Assembly (NCBI GenBank): GCA_934552855.1
Contig: CAKTEU010000030.1
Span: 1-20,600 of the forward strand
Source: an uncultured Eubacteriales bacterium
GTDB lineage: Bacteria; Bacillota; Clostridia; Oscillospirales; Acutalibacteraceae
Length of the DNA: 20,600 bases
Direction: 5' to 3'
Shown here in pieces: positions 1 through 7,500 of this stretch (the first letter of the stretch is position 1; every line of letters begins with the position of its first letter). Under the pieces are notes generated by a model, which was given only the letters and a program-made list of their open reading frames with translations, searched no databases and was not told the origin of the DNA. Made by a program: the position numbers and the translations under genes.

Positions 1-208
1 TTTACCCGCTCGCAGTATCTATATACAGCTTCGGGGTAAAGAAAACGCTTTCTGCATCTAAATGCGACAGCCCCAATATGAAGTGTTTTACCTTTTGGCA
101 AAACATGAAAAATGAAGTAGCTCCCGTGGGATTTACCCTTTTCCGCCACATAGATTTCACAGACAAATTGCATATTCAGGGTAACGTTTTCATGACAATT
201 TACCCGCT
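1..208. repeat. Segment bounded by 10-bp direct repeats, with recurring TTTACCC motifs
   Basis: TTTACCCGCT occurs at 1-10 and again at 199-208. Between them are TTTACC at 89-94, TTTACCC at 132-138, and the inverse forms GGGTAAA at 34-40 and GGGTAA at 179-184. This heptamer is otherwise rare in the window. The direct copies 198 bp apart could mark the period of a tandem repeat that continues left of the window, or the ends of a small element. The window edge prevents a decision. Confidence 0.4.
2..151 (-). other. Possible 49-codon ORF inside a repeat-like segment
   Basis: The minus strand carries a complete 49-codon frame that starts ATG-TGG-CGG and ends with TAA. I see no good ribosome binding site in front of it. 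The plus strand is also open without a stop from position 3 to the TAA at 243-245. Frames open on both strands suggest a conserved repeat or a structured element as much as a gene. I do not recognise a protein family. The minus-strand stop codon lies inside a TTTACCCGCT motif that recurs at 199-208. Treat this as an open question, not an established gene. Confidence 0.2.
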
Positions 209-238
209 AAAAAAGGACCGCTTTCGCAGTCCTTTTTT
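209..238 (-). terminator. Rho-independent terminator, probably bidirectional
   Basis: AAAAAAGGAC at 209-218 pairs with GTCCTTTTTT at 229-238 around a CGCTTTCGCA loop that can form two further G-C pairs. Read leftward it follows directly on the stop codon of the lysozyme-like gene at 240. The A and T flanks let it work in both directions. Confidence 0.85.
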
Positions 239-239
239 A

Positions 240-1775
240 TTATAACGCAAATGCGTATTTGATTGAAGAAGCTTTTGAATACGCTCTGCCCGTTTCGGTT
301 TTTGAAAAAGCCTTGATAACAAAGTAGTAGCACGTTCCGCTTTTGAGCGAGTTTACGGTATATCCGGTTGCCGAAGCGGGAAGCTCTTTGACCATTTTAT
401 AGCCGCTTCTCGGGCTTGTTGAAACATAAACTCTGTAGCCGTCGGCATCGGTTGTTTTGCTCCATGCAAGCTTGACTTTTCCCTTTCCGGTGCGGTTGAT
501 ATCCGTAAGATTTGCTTTAAGCTTTTCGGTCGTTGCCTTCACTGCGGAAAACTGAGTGTTCAGCTGTTTGCCGTTCTTTTTTGTGAACGCCCTGAGAGCA
601 AATTTATACTCGGTTGAAGGCGAAAGGTTTTTGACAGTATATTTATGTGTTGTGCTTTTGAGCGTTGCAACGTCTTTCCAGGTTCCGTCCGGAAGCTTGA
701 TTCTGAGAAGATAGCCTTCAGCTCCGTTGATGTGATCCCATTCAACCGTTGCCGAACCTGTTGTTGTTTTCACCTTTTTAAGCCCCGCAGGCTTAATCTT
801 TGTGAACCTTGATTCGGTAAGGACGGGAACAATGCCCAGCGTTTGTGCACCGCATTTTTTGCAGGAATAAACGTTCAGGCCGGGAAGAACAAACGTCGGC
901 TCTTTTGAACTTGCAATTTTATTCACATGCTTAAGGCATTTGCCGACAAAATAAACCGAGTCGCTTTTTGAACTTGATTCGCCGGTATAGCCGTTAACGC
1001 TGTATACCCTTGCGGCATAATTTCCGACTTCGGGAATTGTTACGGAAAGTTTTCTTCCGGTTGTTTTGTAAGAAGAAGCTTTTGAAAAATCGTATTTTCC
1101 GCCGCTTTGCTTTGCAACAAGAAGAACGTAATAAGTTGCTCCGCTTCCGCCTGATGACCAGAAGAAGTTTACCTTTGAGCCGATATCAACCGTTTTTCCC
1201 GAAGATGAGCTTTCAAGAACGGGGGTTTGCGGTGAAGCGGTGAAATATGAATACCGGTTCCAGTATTTTGAAGAGGCTGCGCCCCCGCGCTTGTTTGCAT
1301 GATAGCTTCTGTTTGCGGGAATTTCAAAATAGTAGCACCAATAATAGGCTGCGTTGTATGCGCCGTTGGGGTCGTTGCTGACATTTTTGAGATATTTGTA
1401 GATGTGGTCGTAATAGCTGCTTTTAAGCTCATGCTCAAGATATTTGAGCTGGCCGTATACGCTGAGATAGTTATAACCGTTTGCGTTGCAGAACCGCTGA
1501 AGGTTGCTGAAACGTCCGCCGTTCCACATGCAAAGTCCTCCGCTGAGGAGTCCGTTTGAATCATAAAGAACCTTGGAGGAATCAAAACCCGACTCGTGTT
1601 CCATGTTTGCCATAACACCGCAGGCTGCGGCGGTATTGAAACCGACTTCCTGTGTCAGGAAGGAAAAAACCTGAGACTTGTTGCTTTCGGATGAAGCGCC
1701 TTGAGCCGAAAATGCGGGGACTGCAACAGCAAGCATAATTACAACTGAAAAAAACCAACTGAGAGTTCTTTTCAT
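240..1775 (-). CDS. Secreted phage-tail-lysozyme-like protein with fibronectin type III modules
   Basis: This is a 511-residue exported protein. ATG at 1775 is preferred over the adjacent TTG at 1778 because GAGGTG lies 5 nt upstream of the ATG. Residues 1-24 form a signal peptide (MKR, a hydrophobic core, AFSA). Residues about 32-180 resemble the phage tail lysozyme domain; the segment MEHESGF (58-64) offers the likely catalytic Glu61. A CxxH...CxxC pattern (C280, H283, C305, C308) looks like a small zinc ribbon. Two fibronectin type III-like domains follow at about 331-418 and 423-511. Inferred role: cleavage of cell-wall glycan at the surface or outside the cell. The lysozyme call rests on motif and context, and the substrate is not shown. 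The gene is monocistronic, with its own promoter and terminator. There is no LPXTG or dockerin tail. Confidence 0.72.
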   Translation of the reverse strand: MKRTLSWFFSVVIMLAVAVPAFSAQGASSESNKSQVFSFLTQEVGFNTAAACGVMANMEHESGFDSSKVLYDSNGLLSGGLCMWNGGRFSNLQRFCNANGYNYLSVYGQLKYLEHELKSSYYDHIYKYLKNVSNDPNGAYNAAYYWCYYFEIPANRSYHANKRGGAASSKYWNRYSYFTASPQTPVLESSSSGKTVDIGSKVNFFWSSGGSGATYYVLLVAKQSGGKYDFSKASSYKTTGRKLSVTIPEVGNYAARVYSVNGYTGESSSKSDSVYFVGKCLKHVNKIASSKEPTFVLPGLNVYSCKKCGAQTLGIVPVLTESRFTKIKPAGLKKVKTTTGSATVEWDHINGAEGYLLRIKLPDGTWKDVATLKSTTHKYTVKNLSPSTEYKFALRAFTKKNGKQLNTQFSAVKATTEKLKANLTDINRTGKGKVKLAWSKTTDADGYRVYVSTSPRSGYKMVKELPASATGYTVNSLKSGTCYYFVIKAFSKTETGRAYSKASSIKYAFAL

Positions 1776-1892
1776 CAAATCACCTCACTAATAGATTACT
1801 CTCCCGTTTTTCAAATGACCGAAAAAAACAGGGAAAGTTTGCATTCAACATCCTTTGCGCCGCCGCTTAAGACCAAACCAAAGCGAACAGCA
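1776..1892 (-). promoter_or_regulatory. Long 5' leader of the lysozyme-like gene
   Basis: The promoter at 1899-1927 implies an untranslated leader of about 115 nt. It contains a hairpin in which 1803-1811 (CCCGTTTTT) pairs with 1824-1833 (AAAAACAGGG), leaving one bulged base. No run of T follows the hairpin, so it is not an obvious terminator. I could not match the leader to a known riboswitch family. Confidence 0.35.
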
Positions 1893-1898
1893 GCCCGT

Positions 1899-1927
1899 AT
1901 TATAGCAACTTGAAAATTTTTTGTCAA
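1899..1927 (-). promoter_or_regulatory. Sigma-A promoter, leftward
   Basis: On the minus strand, TTGACA (complement of 1922-1927), a 17-bp spacer and TATAAT (complement of 1899-1904) form a full consensus promoter. It faces the lysozyme-like gene. Confidence 0.85.
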
Positions 1928-2011
1928 GTTTTTTGCGCCGTATGATGGGGGTTTACTGCGTGTTTCGGGCAAAAAATCGACAAAAAACGAGCCTTGGTGG
2001 GAAACTTGATT

Positions 2012-2041
2012 TTGACACCAAAAAAGGCCGTGCTATATAAT
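2012..2041 (+). promoter_or_regulatory. Sigma-A promoter, rightward, with no obvious gene
   Basis: TTGACA at 2012-2017, an 18-bp spacer and TATAAT at 2036-2041 match both hexamers perfectly. Transcription would start near 2048. No convincing coding region follows before 2650, which points to a non-coding transcript. Confidence 0.75.
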
Positions 2042-2047
2042 GTAATA

Positions 2048-2256
2048 TATAGGACAAAATTTTCCGCTTTATTCAAAGCGACAAAAACCGCACTTTTTCG
2101 CCCGCAGGAAAAAATTTTTTCAAAAAATTTTTTGAACAAGCAGAAATCGCCGATTATTTTCTTGATTAAGAATAATGAACGGTGATTTTTATAGCTTCAT
2201 CAGAAAAATATTTGCGGTAAAAACCTTAATTTTCAAGCCGGTTTCGGCTGTTTTTT
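2048..2256 (+). ncRNA. Candidate structured small RNA, about 210 nt
   Basis: This is predicted from a consensus promoter just upstream, a terminator-like stem at the end, and several stems between. CGCTTT/AAAGCG pair at 2065-2080. TTCAAAAAATTTTTTGAA at 2119-2136 is a perfect palindrome. At 2146-2186, ATCGCCG pairs with CGGTGAT and encloses ATTATT/AATAAT and CTT/AAG with a GATT loop. The last stem is 2236-2249, followed by six T. I could not fit it to 6S, SRP, tmRNA or RNase P RNA. Alternatives: a short ORF of 38 codons starting at 2175 (basic and hydrophobic, no clear ribosome binding site), or an untranslated decayed region. Confidence 0.42.
2236..2256 (+). terminator. Putative intrinsic terminator of the candidate RNA
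   Basis: AGCCG at 2236-2240 and CGGCT at 2245-2249 form a 5-bp stem with a GTTT loop. G and six T (2251-2256) follow. The stem is short, so confidence is moderate. Confidence 0.5.
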
Positions 2257-2604
2257 CGGTTTTATTTTCTCAAAACAAAGATAAACGTTAAAATTCAACT
2301 CAAACCGTTTCATTTGAGACAGGTTTTTGACCGATTTCTGCTTTTGCAAAGCCGTTTTCCTTTGATTTGACCGCTCATAAAATTGTTTTTGCTTTTAACA
2401 TAACACTTTCCGAATTCTTGAATTTTAATGAGCTAAATGATTATGACTTTGACTTAATGCAAAGCGGCGAATAAAGCGAATCTCACAGTCTTTAAGATTA
2501 CGGCGGTTAGGTTTTTTTATTTTTGAAAATCATAAAAAGCCGAATGTAACAAAGCTTCTTCAAAACCGAATTCGTATACTATTATATATACCGCTTTTAT
2601 TTGC
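2257..2604. other. AT-rich intergenic stretch, nothing recognised
   Basis: No supported coding region, RNA gene or repeat is seen here. A weak inverted repeat CTCAAA...TTTGAG lies near 2300-2320. The alternating AT block near 2578-2591 resembles a -10 element on the minus strand but lacks a -35 at proper spacing. Confidence 0.5.
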
Positions 2605-2650
2605 AAAAAAGCCGCCGGAAAAAGGAAAATCTCTTTTCCCTTTCCGACGG
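2605..2650 (-). terminator. Terminator of the glycoside operon
   Basis: Read leftward, CCG-T-CGGAAAGGGAAAA pairs with TTTTCCTTTTTCCG-G-CGG around a GAGA loop. The T run complementary to 2605-2610 follows. It sits just after the symporter stop codon. Confidence 0.85.
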
Positions 2651-2671
2651 TTGTTTTGTTTTTATTTTCGG

Positions 2672-4078
2672 TTATCCGATTGCAGGATTTTCGGCCTCAA
2701 GAACGCTCAGTTCTCCCTCCTGCTTTTTGTTTATGTTATAAATAAACGCCATGCAAAGAACCATAATAACCGTTCCGACAATAAGAAGTCCAATATAAAG
2801 ATTCTTTATGTTTGCGCAAAACTCGGCCGGCTGAACGGCGTTTTCGCCTTCAACAAAACCGATTTTTGAAAGCGAAATTGCAACAATGGCAGAGCCGACA
2901 CCCTGTGCAAGCTTTCTGAAGAAGGAATACATTGCATAAAGCGAGCTTTCCTCGTGAACGCCTTTTCTTCTGAAACTCAGTTCAATGCAGTCGGCAACAA
3001 TTGCCCAAACGATAATTTGGAAAATGCAGTTGCCGATATTGACAATCATGAGTCCGCCGATGTAAATATACATTCCCTTACTGTCCGGAGTTATCGGAAG
3101 GAAGAGCATAAGTATTCCGGCAAGCGCACTGACCGCACCGAAAATTGTGATGAGCTTTTTCTTTCCGAGCATTGCAACAAGTTTTCCGGCAAACGGCATG
3201 AACAAAACAAGCGGAATATATCCGGCAAAGGAAGCGATTGTTGTTTTTTTCGCATCGTTAAAATAAAACTGAAAAACAAGATTATTGACCGAAAGCGACG
3301 AGTTATAGAAAATAACCGATGCAACGGTTGCAAGCGTTGCACCAACCATCGGACGGTTTGTGAAAAAACTTTTGAGTGTTGAAATATAGCTGACTTTTTC
3401 CGGAACCTCGCCGTATGGCACACGTTCCGTAACCATTTTTGTCATTGCAAAAAGGAAAATGAGCGAACCGATTGAAAAAACAATCGAGATTGGGAAAAGG
3501 CGGTTAAAATGCGGAATTTGAATTGTTTTTCCGTCAACAACCTTGTTTTCATAAGCAATGAGAGGAATGAGCATTACAAAAACCATTGCAACGCCTGCGC
3601 CGATACTTCTGAAAGTTGAAAGCGAAGTCCTTTCACGTCCGTTTTCGGTGATTACCGAATGAAGCGAACCGTAAGGAACGTTTGCCATTGTGTATGCAAC
3701 AGACCAAAGGCAGTATGAAGCAAGGCACCAAGCGGTTTTTCCGCCCTGCGAAAGCATTGTAACGGGCGCAAAGGTCATTATAGTCAAAGCAACAAGACCA
3801 ACTGCACCGATAACTATCCACGGCATGAACTTGCTTTTTTTGCTGATTCTTGTGCGGTCAACCATGTTTCCGATGAGTATATCATTAACCGCATCCCATG
3901 CTTTTGAAACAACAATTATCCACGCCCAGTTTTCCGCCGAAACGCCGATGAACTGAGTATAGAAAAGGAACATATAATTTGAAACAAGCGAAAATGAAAG
4001 GCCGCAGCCGAGGTCGCCGAAGGCGTAACCGACTTTATCCCTCATTCCGAACGGACGAAGTTCTTTTGTTTTCTCCAT
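2672..4078 (-). CDS. GPH-family sugar:cation symporter
   Basis: This is a 468-residue integral membrane protein of the glycoside-pentoside-hexuronide:cation symporter family (MelB/UidB/XynP-like), with about 12 hydrophobic segments and the family's usual length. The N-terminal segment (residues 12-25) contains the GYxxGD pattern typical of the family. Asp62, Asp66 and Asp74 in helix 2 and the next loop match the acidic residues that bind cation and sugar in MelB relatives. AAAGGGAGAAAG precedes the ATG. It is the last gene of a three-gene operon and starts 15 bp after the GH2 stop codon. The inferred job is uptake of the glycoside that the GH2 enzyme hydrolyses. The exact sugar (galactoside, glucuronide or other) cannot be read from the sequence. 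Confidence 0.88.
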   Translation of the reverse strand: MEKTKELRPFGMRDKVGYAFGDLGCGLSFSLVSNYMFLFYTQFIGVSAENWAWIIVVSKAWDAVNDILIGNMVDRTRISKKSKFMPWIVIGAVGLVALTIMTFAPVTMLSQGGKTAWCLASYCLWSVAYTMANVPYGSLHSVITENGRERTSLSTFRSIGAGVAMVFVMLIPLIAYENKVVDGKTIQIPHFNRLFPISIVFSIGSLIFLFAMTKMVTERVPYGEVPEKVSYISTLKSFFTNRPMVGATLATVASVIFYNSSLSVNNLVFQFYFNDAKKTTIASFAGYIPLVLFMPFAGKLVAMLGKKKLITIFGAVSALAGILMLFLPITPDSKGMYIYIGGLMIVNIGNCIFQIIVWAIVADCIELSFRRKGVHEESSLYAMYSFFRKLAQGVGSAIVAISLSKIGFVEGENAVQPAEFCANIKNLYIGLLIVGTVIMVLCMAFIYNINKKQEGELSVLEAENPAIG

Positions 4079-4093
4079 ATTTTCTTTCTCCCT

Positions 4094-6241
4094 TTATTTT
4101 TTTATCGTTTGAAGATACTGGTCGGCAAGCTCCTTCATGTCGTCGCTGATGTGAACAACCTTGAGGTTGAGCAGCGTTTTAAGCTTTATCGGGGCAACAA
4201 GCTTGACAAGCGGACTTGAAACAAGCATACCCGCAACGCCGCTGACCATGCCCTTGATGTCTTCATTGCTGAGAATTTCGCCGATTGTATCCTCGGAGCT
4301 GAGATATTCGGGATTGATTGCGTCGCTTTTCGGAAGGAACCAGTTGCGAACCATTGTTGTTGCACCATCGGGAAGCGAGTACTCTCTCGGATAGCTTTCA
4401 ACGCCTTCAAAAACGATTGTTTCTTCCTGTCCGTCTGCGGTGACGGTGACTTTGTTGCTGCCTTCCTTAATGGGTACGCCCTCAAAAGTGAATACGTGTG
4501 AGCCCTGAAGCGTCTTTTTATATCTTGAGCACTTGAGCGTAACTTCATCGCAGTTTGAAATAACACGGAAGTTGTGCTTTCCGACCGTGCGTTTTGTGTA
4601 TCTTCCGCCTTCAATATGAACAAACTTTTCGTCTGACCAAAAGGCTTTATACATATAAAAAGCGTCTTTTTTTGTCTTTCTGTCAAAGGAAACGAGTCCC
4701 TTGTTGTTTCTTCCTCTGACTCCGCCCTCATTCCTCATTGAAGAACCGAAGTCAAACATATTCCAAACATATGAGCCCCAAAGCCATTCGGTGCTGCAAA
4801 TTGTGTTGAGGTAATGCTCATGAAAACGTGACTGATAACCTTCGCTGTAATCGCCCTGAACGGGGTCGTCACTGTAATAGCCAAGAACAGCCTCTGCGCC
4901 GTATTCCGAAAGGCAAAGCGGAACTTTGGGCTGTGCTTCTTTGAATTTTTCAAGCCATTCGTCAATTCCGTCGCAGGTTTTCATGTACCAGCCGTAGTAA
5001 TGGTTGTATCCCATGATGTCGGTGATGTTGTTGAGTTCGCTTTCAACCGGACACATTGTAAGCTGAGCGCAGGTTGTGGGTCTTGAAATATCAAGCGCAT
5101 GAGCAAGGTCATTGAGTTCTTCAAGTGAACCGACAAGTGCCGGAGACGCACCCTGAATTGTGATTTCGTTTTCAATTCCCCAGCAAAAAATTGACGGGTG
5201 GTTCATGTTTTGCTTGATAAGTTCTTCAAGCTGAGAAAGGGCGTTAGCCTGCTTTTTCTTTGAAAATCTTGAAATTACGGGAACCTCTGCCCAAACAAGA
5301 AAGCCCATTTCATCGCAGAGCGAATAAAATTCCTCAGCCTGCTGATAATGCGCAAGGCGAAGCGAGTTTGCGCCGACTTCACGAATGAGTTCAAGGTCCT
5401 CACGGTGTTCGTTTATCGTCAGAGCGTTGCCGAGTCCTTCCCTGTCCTGATGGCGTGACACGCCTTTGAGCTTGATGTGTTTTCCGTTGAGGAAACAGCC
5501 TTTGTCCGCATCAAACTTAACCTCTCTAAAACCGAAGCGGCTTTGAACGCAGTCAACAACCTTTGATTCCATAAAGAGCGTTGCTTTGAGCGTATAAAGA
5601 TAAGGGTCTTCCATGCCGTTCCAAAGGTGCGGATTTTCAACGTGAAGCTTCACTCTGTTTCCGGCCGAAGCAACAAGCTTTCCGTCCATGTCAAAAACTT
5701 CATAAAGAACCTTTACACCGGTTTCATAGCCGGAGATGATTGCTTTAACAAAAACGTCTCCGTTCATTTTCGGAGTGATGTAAAGTCCGCTGCCACCGCA
5801 GTCGTCAAGCGAAAAATGCTGCTTTTCAACCTCGGTGATAAGGTTCACATCACGATAAATTCCGCCGTAAAATGTGAAGTCTGCAGTTTCCGGATATACT
5901 TCGCGAAGCGGTGAATTGTCAACCTCAACGGTGAGAAAATTTTTCGGCGAAGAAAGAAAATCGGTAATTTCAAACCTGAAAGCCGAGTAGCCGCCAAGGT
6001 GAGAACCGACCTTGTTTCCGTTGATATAAACGGTGCAGGCGGCATTTACGCCTTTAAATTCAATCCATGTTTTTCCGTTTTGGCATTCAACAATTTTTGT
6101 ATAGGTGCATTTTCCTCTATAATAAGTTGGCTCTGCGCCCTGACCGTCAAGGTTGTTCCATGTGTGCGGAACGTTGACAAGAGTTTTTTCGCCCTTTTTT
6201 TCAAAGCTCCAGCCCTCGTTCAGTGAAATATACTTTCTCAT
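4094..6241 (-). CDS. GH2-family glycosidase (beta-galactosidase/beta-glucuronidase type)
   Basis: This is a 715-residue cytoplasmic enzyme without a signal peptide. AAGGAGG lies 9 nt before the ATG. The N-terminal sugar-binding domain (about 1-140) and an immunoglobulin-like domain (about 145-240) precede a TIM barrel. Glu359 in GIENEI is the predicted acid/base and Glu446 in LSEYGAE the nucleophile. Asn512 and Lys514 (N-N-K) lie where E. coli beta-glucuronidase has its NxK motif for the sugar carboxylate. Many neutral-sugar GH2 enzymes have Asn-Asp-Lys there, so substrate stays open. Residues about 637-715 form an extra helical tail (DTIGEIL and onward) of a kind I recall from other clostridial glycosidases. 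The neighbouring symporter supports hydrolysis of an imported glycoside. Confidence 0.88.
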   Translation of the reverse strand: MRKYISLNEGWSFEKKGEKTLVNVPHTWNNLDGQGAEPTYYRGKCTYTKIVECQNGKTWIEFKGVNAACTVYINGNKVGSHLGGYSAFRFEITDFLSSPKNFLTVEVDNSPLREVYPETADFTFYGGIYRDVNLITEVEKQHFSLDDCGGSGLYITPKMNGDVFVKAIISGYETGVKVLYEVFDMDGKLVASAGNRVKLHVENPHLWNGMEDPYLYTLKATLFMESKVVDCVQSRFGFREVKFDADKGCFLNGKHIKLKGVSRHQDREGLGNALTINEHREDLELIREVGANSLRLAHYQQAEEFYSLCDEMGFLVWAEVPVISRFSKKKQANALSQLEELIKQNMNHPSIFCWGIENEITIQGASPALVGSLEELNDLAHALDISRPTTCAQLTMCPVESELNNITDIMGYNHYYGWYMKTCDGIDEWLEKFKEAQPKVPLCLSEYGAEAVLGYYSDDPVQGDYSEGYQSRFHEHYLNTICSTEWLWGSYVWNMFDFGSSMRNEGGVRGRNNKGLVSFDRKTKKDAFYMYKAFWSDEKFVHIEGGRYTKRTVGKHNFRVISNCDEVTLKCSRYKKTLQGSHVFTFEGVPIKEGSNKVTVTADGQEETIVFEGVESYPREYSLPDGATTMVRNWFLPKSDAINPEYLSSEDTIGEILSNEDIKGMVSGVAGMLVSSPLVKLVAPIKLKTLLNLKVVHISDDMKELADQYLQTIKK

Positions 6242-6255
6242 TTTGTATATCCTCC

Positions 6256-7146
6256 TTATTGAAATATGATATCAGCCATAATTCCGTAATGATCGGAAAG
6301 ATACATTCCGTCAACGGTATCTTTGATAATTTTATAGCGTTCGACTTCTGTTCCTTTTTCAACAAAAATAAAGTCGATTGCGCTTGAATGAAAAAGGTCT
6401 CCCCTGCCGTAATTATGAAAAGTTTTTGCGTTTTCGGTCTCTTTTGCGGAAAGGCGGCAATCATCAAGCACCGCACTCATTTTTTGATAGGTTTTGTCCT
6501 TTTCGTCGGCGTTGAAGTCACCCGTGCAAACAAGCGGACCGTTTTTCTTAAGCTCATCAATTTTCGAAAGAAGCACGTCCGTTTGTTTTGACCTTGTGTA
6601 TTCAACAAGAAAATCAAGGTGAGTATTGATGTGAGTATAAGCAAAACCGGTCTCTTTATTCCTGAGCGTTGCCCATGTGCATATTCTCGGCATTGAGGCA
6701 AGATATGACTTTGAGCCGAATTTTTCCGGCGTTTTTGAAAGCCAGATTGTTCCGCTGTCAAGAAGTTCATATTTATCCGTTCTGTAATAAACTGCGCTGT
6801 ATTCGGTGTTTTTTGCGTTGTCTCTCGGTTCGCCGACTCTTGCATAATTTTTGCCGAGCGATTCATCAAGAAGCAAGAGCCATGCTTCGGTTGCCTCCTG
6901 AACGCCGAAGGAGTCGGGCTCATAATTTTTGAGCATTGCGCAAACAAACTGCGAGCGGTTTTTCACAAAACCGTAAAGGTCGTTGTTGCAGCGAAGATTT
7001 TGCGAAAGAACACGCACCGAGCTTTCGCTTTTTTCGGGTGCGGAGGCGATTTCAATTTTCGCCGGAGCATAAGTGCCGAACGTCATCATCAGTGCAAGAA
7101 CAAGCGGCAAAATTTTTCCTTTGATTGCTTCAATAATACTTTTCAT
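6256..7146 (-). CDS. Secreted endonuclease/exonuclease/phosphatase-fold hydrolase
   Basis: This 296-residue protein has a signal peptide (MKS, then a hydrophobic stretch at about 11-25). ATG at 7146 is chosen because GGGAG lies 8 nt upstream; an in-frame TTG at 7170 has no such site. All motifs of the EEP superfamily are present: Asn50 (SQNLR), Glu84 (GVQEAT), His176 (INTHLD), Asp210 and Asn212 (GDFNAD), Asp258 (AIDFIF) and the catalytic pair Asp285-His286 (SDHYG). The fold covers DNases, phosphodiesterases and sphingomyelinases, so the substrate is unknown. It is the first gene of the operon, with 14 bp between its stop and the GH2 start. An exported phosphodiester hydrolase leading a sugar operon is unusual and may free phosphate-linked or lipid-linked glycans; that is inference. 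Confidence 0.82.
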   Translation of the reverse strand: MKSIIEAIKGKILPLVLALMMTFGTYAPAKIEIASAPEKSESSVRVLSQNLRCNNDLYGFVKNRSQFVCAMLKNYEPDSFGVQEATEAWLLLLDESLGKNYARVGEPRDNAKNTEYSAVYYRTDKYELLDSGTIWLSKTPEKFGSKSYLASMPRICTWATLRNKETGFAYTHINTHLDFLVEYTRSKQTDVLLSKIDELKKNGPLVCTGDFNADEKDKTYQKMSAVLDDCRLSAKETENAKTFHNYGRGDLFHSSAIDFIFVEKGTEVERYKIIKDTVDGMYLSDHYGIMADIIFQ

Positions 7147-7216
7147 AGCGTTTTCTCCCAAAATCGGCAAAGCGGTGTAATCATTAAACCACCGGAGCCT
7201 TAATTATATATGAAAA

Positions 7217-7245
7217 TACTACTATTATAAAGAAGCTTTGTCAAG
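7217..7245 (-). promoter_or_regulatory. Promoter of the EEP-GH2-symporter operon
   Basis: On the minus strand, TTGACA (complement of 7240-7245), a 17-bp spacer and TAGTAT (complement of 7217-7222) form a good sigma-A promoter. A TATAAT 9 bp after the -35 is too close to serve as its -10. No clear catabolite (cre) operator is seen nearby. Confidence 0.6.
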
Positions 7246-7398
7246 TTCCTAAAAATAAAAAAGAAAACAAACAAAACAGTGAAAATGCCGGCTTTTTGTA
7301 ATACTGCACAATTTGTTGTTCCGAATTTTAAAATCATGTCAAAACACTTATGCACTATGACGAAACGAACAAAAAACGCAGCCGCTTTTGCCCTTGCT

Positions 7399-7476
7399 AA
7401 AATTTTATTAAAATTTTGGTTTGCGTTTTGTTGCGACACAAAAGCTTTTGTGATATTATTTAACTTAAACGCAAAC
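7399..7476 (+). promoter_or_regulatory. Nested inverted repeats around the folC promoter
   Basis: Three inverted repeats crowd this segment. AAAATTTTA-T-TAAAATTTT at 7399-7417 is perfect. GTTTGCGTTT at 7419-7428 is the exact reverse complement of AAACGCAAAC at 7467-7476. CACAAAAGCTTTTGTG at 7437-7452 is a perfect 16-bp palindrome filling the promoter spacer. They suggest repressor binding sites. The AT-rich repeat may instead act as an UP element for RNA polymerase. Confidence 0.55.
7431..7459 (+). promoter_or_regulatory. Probable folC promoter
   Basis: TTGCGA at 7431-7436, a 17-bp spacer and TATTAT at 7454-7459 match sigma-A spacing; the -35 is weak (4 of 6). A transcript would begin near 7466, about 35 nt before the folC ATG. 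Confidence 0.6.
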
Positions 7477-7500
7477 AGCAAAAAGAAACGGGGATTTTTA

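Noticed and set aside
1776..1892. c-di-AMP or c-di-GMP riboswitch in the leader of the lysozyme-like gene
   Set aside because: The conserved core sequences of these riboswitches could not be recognised.
1924..2185. Open frames of 63-71 codons on both strands in the intergenic region
   Set aside because: They cross the two consensus promoters, lack ribosome binding sites and consist mostly of Lys, Phe and Asn from AT-rich sequence.
2048..2256. 6S RNA as the identity of the candidate transcript
   Set aside because: The ends do not pair with each other into the long bulged hairpin required for 6S RNA.
7200..7500. Overlapping open frames on both strands upstream of folC, including an N-terminal extension of folC from 7279
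   Set aside because: The extension has no ribosome binding site and would cover the promoter and inverted repeats. FolC homologues start at the ATG at 7501.
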